Shown here piece after piece: positions 59,154-64,000 of a stretch of 64,000 nt of DNA (position 1 is the first letter of the stretch; the number at the start of each line of letters is the position of its first letter). The stretch spans positions 248,001 through 312,000 of the forward strand of contig NZ_JAHBAY010000010.1 of assembly GCF_018499875.1 (NCBI RefSeq). Reading direction: 5' to 3'. The DNA comes from Kineosporia corallincola (lineage in GTDB: Bacteria; Actinomycetota; Actinomycetes; Actinomycetales; Kineosporiaceae). The notes beneath the pieces were generated by a model that saw only the letters and a list, made by a program, of their open reading frames with translations, was not told the origin of the DNA and did not search any database. The translations under genes were made by a program, and so were the position numbers.

Positions 59154-59812
59154 TGTTTCCACGAAACGTCTTTCGACACCGCCCGGGCCGGTACCCCGTG
59201 CACCAGGGTGCCCGGGCCGAACCGGCCGGTGACCACGGCCGAGGCCCCGGCCACGCAGTGGTCGCCCAGTTCGGCGCCTTTCAGCACGGTCGCCCCGGTG
59301 CCCAGCCAGCAGTGGTCCCCGATGACGACGGGGGCGTGACGCGGCTGCTCCACGCCGTCCTTCAGCAGGGCGTGCACGTCGCTGTCGAGAATCCGCACGC
59401 CCCAGGAGATCGCGCAGTCCGCGCCGATCTCCACCCGGTGGTCGCAGTGCACGGTGGCGCCGTCGTTGACGAAGGTGCCCGCCCCCACCGACAGGTGCGC
59501 GTCGTAGCCCAGGTGCACCGTGGTGCCGCGCATGAACTGCACCCGCCCGCCGAGCGTCAGCCGCGAGCGCGGGCGCATGCGCAGCACCGCACCGGGCGTG
59601 GAGTCGTGGGCCATGCCGATCACCAGCATCCAGCCGGGCGGCCCCTCGACCCGGGCGGTGCGGTGGATCCGGATGCGGCTGCCGCGCCCGGCCAGCACCC
59701 GGCCGCGCAGCCGCCACGAGTACCACAGCGACCGGGTCACCGAGACCCGGGCGAGCAGCTCGGTGTAGGCCGACAACGGCAGCGGATAGCGCGCGCCGAG
59801 AACAGGTTTCAC
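59150..59812 (-). CDS. Hexapeptide-repeat O-acyltransferase
   Basis: 220 residues; ATG 59812 overlaps the stop of the upstream flippase fusion (ATGA). Left-handed beta-helix repeats: VGAGTFVNDGATVHCDHRVEIGADCAISWGVRILDSDVHALL with the catalytic-type His, and PVVIGDHCWLGTGATVLKGAELGDHCVAGASAVVTGRFGPGTLVHGVPARAVSKDVSW. It is of the WcaF/LbetaH surface-sugar acetyltransferase group. It probably acetylates the glycan made by the upstream glycosyltransferases in this operon. Confidence 0.88.
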   Translation of the reverse strand: MKPVLGARYPLPLSAYTELLARVSVTRSLWYSWRLRGRVLAGRGSRIRIHRTARVEGPPGWMLVIGMAHDSTPGAVLRMRPRSRLTLGGRVQFMRGTTVHLGYDAHLSVGAGTFVNDGATVHCDHRVEIGADCAISWGVRILDSDVHALLKDGVEQPRHAPVVIGDHCWLGTGATVLKGAELGDHCVAGASAVVTGRFGPGTLVHGVPARAVSKDVSWKH

Positions 59813-62220
59813 GTCGTCCCCCCGGCAGGTGCGGTGAAGCGCCGTTCGACGGCGGCGAAGAACACGGTGGCCACCGCGACACCGGCCGCCAGGCCGCCGG
59901 CCAGTTCCAGGCCGAGCCGTCCGGTCTCACCCAGGTGCAGCGGCACGACGGCCAGCCGCCACACCGCCTCGACCACCACCGCGTGGGTCAGGTAGAGGCT
60001 GTACGAGATCGCGCCGAGGAACAGCAGCACCGGTGTCTCCAGGGCCCGGCGCAGCAGGGCGAACGACCCCTCGGCCATCCGGGCCAGCACGGCGGCGACC
60101 GGCGGGCCGAACCACAGCCCGTGCACGGGCGACAGCGGCCCGGCCTGCCCGGCGACCGTGACCACCGTGGCCGCCCCGGCACCCGTGAGAGTGACCAGCG
60201 TCAGCCCCTGTTCGCGGGCCCGGCGCTGCGAGGACGTCTCGGCCACCGCCGCCCGGGCACTGATCAGCCCGAGCAGGAACAGCACGGAGAAGGTCGGGTG
60301 CAGGTTCCCGGCCCAGGACGTGCCGGGTAGCAGGGTGGCCAGGGAGAGAGCCGTGAGCGCGGCGACCAGCACCGGCAGGCCCCGCTGCGGGAGCAGGAGC
60401 ACCAGCGGGAACAGGAACAGGTAGATGTGCCACTCCACGGCCAGCGACCAGAACGCGGTGCTGCCCGCCGGCCCGGCCCACCAGAGGTCCTGCACCAGCA
60501 GGGCGTGCGACAGCACACCGCCGGGCCGCACCGGCACGGCGCCGTCCCACAGGGTCCCCACCGGCCGCGCCAGCAGCGTGGCCCCGATCCCGGCCGACAC
60601 GGCCAGCGCCACCCAGTAGGTGGGCACGACCCGCCGGAACCGCCGCCGCAGGAAGTCACCCGGGCCGCCCGGCCAGCGTCCGTCGTGCCGCCACAGGGGC
60701 AGGCCCAGCGAGAAGCCGGACACCACGATGAAGATCGCCACGGCGTAGTAGCCCAGCCCGAGCCACGCCGTGGCCAGGGCCGGCCCGGCCAGGTGCTCCC
60801 GGGCGTGGGGATAGACGGTGCTCCAGGCGTGCGACAGCACGACGAACGCGGCGGCGCCGCCGCGCAGGCCGTCGAGGAACCGCAGCCGGCCTCCTCGTCG
60901 TCCATGGTTGGAAGGGTTTTCGGGTTTCTTGCGGCTGATCAGGTAGTAGGTGACCACGCCGATCGCCACCGACGCGGCCTGCGCCGTCAGCCAGGCCTGC
61001 CCCACGGCGACCAGACCAGCGCCACCGCCGGAGGCGTGCGTGGCCGCCCAGCCGCAGAAGCCCAGCACCAGCACGGCGTTGACGGCGTTGAGCAGCAGGA
61101 AGCTCCAGGCCCGGCCGAGGGAGTTGACGGCCACGTCGACCAGGTAGTTCAGGCCCGCGACCAGGGCACCCAGCGCCATCCAGCGCAGCGCCACGGTGCC
61201 GGCCGCCTCGTACTGCCGGCCGAAGAACCGCAGCAGCAGGTGACTGGCGGCCAGCGTGAACAGCGTGGCCGGGATCATCACCGCGTAGAGGGCGCGCGCG
61301 GCTTTGAGAATCGCCGCCCGGCGGTGGTCGGGGCGCGCCGACAGCTCCGCGAACAGGCTCTGCGACATGGTCGCGGGCACCACGTTCAGCAGCCCGGTGA
61401 GCTGCATGATCACCCCGAAGAACGCGGCCTCCTCGGCGCCCAGCCGGTGCAGCACGATCAGCGGGGTGACCGTGGAGGGCAGGATGCCGAAGATCATCCC
61501 GGCGTGGTTGCCGAGCGAGAACGACCAGATGCCGGTGAGGGAACGGCGGCGCAGCCGGGCCGGGCCGTCCAGCCGGGGGATCAGCATGACCACGGCGATC
61601 AGGGTGGACGCGATCATCCCGGCCAGGTTGGCGACGGCCAGGTCGATCACGCTCACCTGCGGAACCAGGAACAGCGCGGCCACTTTCACCAGGCCACCGG
61701 GAACGTTCTTGGCCACCAGCAGGTGGGTGGCGCGCAGCGCGACCGGCACGGCGTCGAGGGTGGTACCGACCGCGGTGAGCACCACCGTGGCCACCGCCAG
61801 CGCGATGCCCGCGGCGGCGTGGTCGCGGGCCAGCGGCAGGGCCCACGAGCTGGGCAGCAGCACCAGACTCAGCACCAGGGAGCAGGCCGCGGTGACGGCC
61901 GTGGCGGTGAGCACCAGGGCGCGGGTTCCGGTGCGCTGCTGGAGGAACCGGATGATGCTGTTCGGCAGCCCCAGGCAGCTGGCGGTGCCGAGCAGCACCG
62001 AGGCGGAGATGGTGGACGACAGCAACCCCACCTCGGCGGGCGCGAACCGGCGCACGGCGATCAGCCAGAACACCGAGCCGAGCAGGGTGGCCGCCGCCGT
62101 GTTCACCATCAGCATCAGCGAGTTGCGGTAGAAGCTGTCGGTGAGGAACAGTTTCAGGCGGCTCACCGGAGGCGCGGGGGCCGCGGTGGGGGCGGTGGTG
62201 ACCGGGGGCTCGACGGTCAT
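59809..62220 (-). CDS. Polysaccharide flippase (Wzx/MATE type) fused to an acyltransferase-3 (OafA-like) domain
   Basis: 803 residues. Residues 20-428 are a polytopic lipid-linked oligosaccharide flippase with about 12-14 helices (LMLMVNTAAATLLGSVFWLIAVRRFAPAEVGLLSS; NYLVDVAVNSLGRAWSFLLL). A basic linker (SRKKPENPSNHGRRGG) leads to a ten-helix acyltransferase-3 domain, residues 447-795, starting LRFLDGLRGGAAAFVVLSHAW with the R-x10-H motif (Arg453, His464). No start site or frameshift separates the halves. The protein would translocate and O-acylate the same glycan. It sits between a GT4 gene (one base away) and a hexapeptide acyltransferase (ATGA). Confidence 0.88.
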   Translation of the reverse strand: MTVEPPVTTAPTAAPAPPVSRLKLFLTDSFYRNSLMLMVNTAAATLLGSVFWLIAVRRFAPAEVGLLSSTISASVLLGTASCLGLPNSIIRFLQQRTGTRALVLTATAVTAACSLVLSLVLLPSSWALPLARDHAAAGIALAVATVVLTAVGTTLDAVPVALRATHLLVAKNVPGGLVKVAALFLVPQVSVIDLAVANLAGMIASTLIAVVMLIPRLDGPARLRRRSLTGIWSFSLGNHAGMIFGILPSTVTPLIVLHRLGAEEAAFFGVIMQLTGLLNVVPATMSQSLFAELSARPDHRRAAILKAARALYAVMIPATLFTLAASHLLLRFFGRQYEAAGTVALRWMALGALVAGLNYLVDVAVNSLGRAWSFLLLNAVNAVLVLGFCGWAATHASGGGAGLVAVGQAWLTAQAASVAIGVVTYYLISRKKPENPSNHGRRGGRLRFLDGLRGGAAAFVVLSHAWSTVYPHAREHLAGPALATAWLGLGYYAVAIFIVVSGFSLGLPLWRHDGRWPGGPGDFLRRRFRRVVPTYWVALAVSAGIGATLLARPVGTLWDGAVPVRPGGVLSHALLVQDLWWAGPAGSTAFWSLAVEWHIYLFLFPLVLLLPQRGLPVLVAALTALSLATLLPGTSWAGNLHPTFSVLFLLGLISARAAVAETSSQRRAREQGLTLVTLTGAGAATVVTVAGQAGPLSPVHGLWFGPPVAAVLARMAEGSFALLRRALETPVLLFLGAISYSLYLTHAVVVEAVWRLAVVPLHLGETGRLGLELAGGLAAGVAVATVFFAAVERRFTAPAGGTT

Positions 62221-62221
62221 C

Positions 62222-63358
62222 TCAGCTCACCCCCGAGGTGGCGGGAACGCCGGTGGGGGAGAGGATCTCACGGTAGAGCGCGGCGGTGCGGCGGGCCGCC
62301 TCGGCCCAGGTCGAGTCGGTCCCGGCCGGTCGCCCCCGCTCGCCCATGACCTCCAGATCACGCACGGACGTCGAACAGGCCCGTTCCAGCGCGTCCGCCA
62401 GACCGGTCCGCACCGCCGGGTCGTAGCGCAGGCAGGCGTCGCCGGGCACCGACCGCAGGGCCGGGAGGTCGGGCAGCAGCAGGGGTTTCGCGAACGAGCG
62501 GGCCAGCACCACGGTGCCCCGGGTGGTGGCGGTGCGGAACGGCAGGGTGAGCAGGTCGGCCGCCACCAGGAGGTCGCCCACCTCGTCGTCCGGCACGAAA
62601 CCCAGCCGGGCCACGATCTTTCCGGGATGCGCGCGGGCGGCGGAGCGGACGGTCGCCTCCAGGGCCGGGTCGGTGCAGCGGCCGGCGATCACCAGCCGGG
62701 TGCCCGCGGTCAGGCCGGGCCGCTCCCGGCACAGCCGGGCCCACGCCGCCACCAGCTCGGGCACCCCCTTGTCCGCGGTGACGGCGCCGAAGAACAGCAG
62801 AACCCGTTCGCCGGACGGGATGGCGAGACGTTCCCGGGCCTGCTGCCGGGTGCCCCGGGGGAGGTACCAGCCGGCGTAGTCGCCGTGCGGCGCCACCGTG
62901 ACCGGCGGCAGGTGCGGGTGCAGCTGCCGCAGCCGGGGCACCACCACCGGGTCGTGCACGATCACCCCGTCGGCGTGGCGCAGCACCAGCGCCCGGGCCT
63001 GCCGGTCGTTCCAGAACACCCGGTCGTGCGGCAGCACGTTGTGGGCGGTCCAGACCAGCCGCAGCCCGATCAGCCGGCTCCACCACAGCACCGCCGCGAA
63101 CCAGCCCTGCATCACCAGCCGGAGCACGGCGAGCCGGCCGGCGTAGGGCAGGGCGAAGTCGAAGACCCAGTGCAGGTGCAGGATCCGGGCGCCGCGCAGC
63201 CGGGCCCGCAGCAGGCCGGCCGGCAGCAGCAGCAGGTTCAGCGTCTTCGACGGTGTCGGCATGGCCACGTAGGCCGGCGTCACGTCCTCGTTGCGCAGCT
63301 GGGCGTGCAGCAGTTCCTGGTAGGGGTTGGGGTCACGGGGGAACACCGCCACCCTCAT
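62222..63358 (-). CDS. GT4-type glycosyltransferase
   Basis: 378 residues from ATG 63358 (ATGA overlap with the GT2 stop). GT-B fold: N-terminal RVAVFPRDPNPYQELLHAQL and LRLVWTAHNVLPHDR; C-terminal VLLFFGAVTADKGVPELVAAWARL, IVARLGFVPDDEVGDLLVAADLLTLPFRTATTRGTVVLARSFAKPLLLPD with the nucleotide-sugar-binding region, though the classic E-x7-E is modified. It adds a sugar in exopolysaccharide synthesis on the inner face of the membrane. Confidence 0.87.
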   Translation of the reverse strand: MRVAVFPRDPNPYQELLHAQLRNEDVTPAYVAMPTPSKTLNLLLLPAGLLRARLRGARILHLHWVFDFALPYAGRLAVLRLVMQGWFAAVLWWSRLIGLRLVWTAHNVLPHDRVFWNDRQARALVLRHADGVIVHDPVVVPRLRQLHPHLPPVTVAPHGDYAGWYLPRGTRQQARERLAIPSGERVLLFFGAVTADKGVPELVAAWARLCRERPGLTAGTRLVIAGRCTDPALEATVRSAARAHPGKIVARLGFVPDDEVGDLLVAADLLTLPFRTATTRGTVVLARSFAKPLLLPDLPALRSVPGDACLRYDPAVRTGLADALERACSTSVRDLEVMGERGRPAGTDSTWAEAARRTAALYREILSPTGVPATSGVS

Positions 63359-64000
63359 GAGGCCAGGCCCACCAGGAAGCCGAGAGCGCCCGCGCCGTAG
63401 GTCAGATGATCGGCCATGGTGCGGAACGGGTGTGCCCGGCGGTTGCGCCACAGCGGGATCAGCAGCAGCAGCGGGTAGAACGGGAAGAACAGGGTGAGCG
63501 GAAGACCGAGCAGGAACACCGGGTAGGCGGCCAGGATCGGGTCGCGGCGCGGCAGCTGTGACAGCCGGTTCAGGTGCTTGCGGTACAGCCGGGCGCGGCC
63601 CGCGCCGTAGTACCAGGCCCGCTTGGTCTGCCGCCGGGTGCCGCCCCAGTCCACCAGCACCAGCGCACCGGCGACCATCAGGATGCGGTGCCCCAGATCC
63701 CGGACCCGCCAGCAGAAGTCGATGTCGGACGAGTACGAGAAGGCCTCGTCGAAGCCGCCGACCGCGTCGAACGCCGCCCGGCTGAAGGCCATGTTCAGGG
63801 TCGGGGCCTCCTCGATGTAGCCGTCCGAGAACTGCTGCACGTCGTACACACTCGTGCCCCGGCTGGTGTAGGCCCCCACGGTGACCGTCTCGGCGCCCGA
63901 CCGGATCGGCGTGACCAGGGCGTCGAGCCAGCCGGGGGTGGGCAGGCAGCCGGCGTCGATGAAGACCACGATGTCGCTCTTCGCCGTCCGGACACCGAGG
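63355..64000 (-). CDS. GT2-type glycosyltransferase, N-terminus outside the window
   Basis: The frame is open to the right edge and ends at 63355; about 214 codons are present. Upstream of an internal GTG (63969) the reading frame continues (LGVRTAKSDIVVFIDAGC), so this is the middle and end of the protein. Motifs: VVFIDAGCLPTPGWLDALV (the D-x-D-like metal site), FDAVGGFDEAFSYSSDIDFCWRVRDLG (acceptor ED-type motif) and C-terminal membrane helices (PVFLLGLPLTLFFPFYPLLLLIPL). It is the first seen gene of the minus-strand glycan operon. Confidence 0.88.
   Translation of the reverse strand, partial: LGVRTAKSDIVVFIDAGCLPTPGWLDALVTPIRSGAETVTVGAYTSRGTSVYDVQQFSDGYIEEAPTLNMAFSRAAFDAVGGFDEAFSYSSDIDFCWRVRDLGHRILMVAGALVLVDWGGTRRQTKRAWYYGAGRARLYRKHLNRLSQLPRRDPILAAYPVFLLGLPLTLFFPFYPLLLLIPLWRNRRAHPFRTMADHLTYGAGALGFLVGLAS

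Noticed and set aside
1-64000. tRNA or rRNA genes, transposases, integrases, phage genes
   Set aside because: None was recognised by motif or structure on either strand; a tRNAscan or profile search would be needed to be certain.

Overview
The window is very GC-rich (strong G/C bias at third codon positions, GTG and TTG starts, many 4-base ATGA/GTGA stop-start overlaps) and carries about 58 protein genes. The gene content (PknB-type Ser/Thr kinase, F420/flavin luciferase-like oxidoreductase, DUF4235, actinobacterial Pat aminotransferase, an ECF cobalt transporter with a B12 riboswitch) points to an actinomycete. Kineosporiaceae is a plausible guess, but nothing here proves the genus. No tRNA, rRNA, CRISPR array, transposase or phage gene was seen.

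Layout. 1-10 kb: the end of an alpha-hydroxy-acid oxidase, a secreted GH3 beta-glucosidase, a membrane Ser/Thr kinase, a LuxR-type regulator, a lactonase, a redoxin, a luciferase-like oxidoreductase, a YchJ-like protein and an acetyltransferase. 10-17 kb: an MpaB-like oxygenase, a lysR-adh-merR unit divergent from a FAD monooxygenase, and a large formylglycine sulfatase. 17-20 kb: cbiMNQO behind a cobalamin riboswitch, with a 17-codon reading frame between riboswitch and cbiM. 20-26 kb: a SET-like efflux protein, DUF4235, then pyruvate formate-lyase and its activase, preceded by two DosR/DevR-like palindromes. 26-31 kb: iclR-OPT-aroM-racemase-DUF1177 divergent from an S51 aspartyl dipeptidase, with a two-site operator between. 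This is the best candidate for an undescribed catabolic system.

31-41 kb: a thiamine-diphosphate decarboxylase and an aromatic aminotransferase divergent from an Lrp regulator, bracketed by two related hairpins; then a Cys/Met-type PLP enzyme, malic enzyme, a FUSC transporter and a LysR regulator. 41-51 kb: a GH71/99-like enzyme with a fascin-like C-terminus, a pentapeptide-repeat protein, an acyltransferase fusion, a quinone reductase/ArsR/DedA unit, an MBL-fold hydrolase and a VanZ/two-component operon. 51-56 kb: a membrane-anchored phosphodiesterase/phosphatase-like protein and a second, cytoplasmic GH3 enzyme divergent from a TetR regulator. 56-64 kb: surface-polysaccharide genes (GT14, GH26-like lipoprotein, hexapeptide acyltransferase, a flippase fused to an acyltransferase-3 domain, GT4 and GT2) running off the right edge.

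Two themes recur. One is carbohydrate turnover and surface glycan assembly (two GH3, GH26-like, GH71/99-like, sulfatase, three glycosyltransferases). The other is flexible central metabolism with anaerobic or low-oxygen capacity (pyruvate formate-lyase, pyruvate-type decarboxylase, malic enzyme). Tandem repeats and perfect palindromes are concentrated in the intergenic stretches at 31.4-31.8 kb, 35.4-35.6 kb and 48.8 kb.
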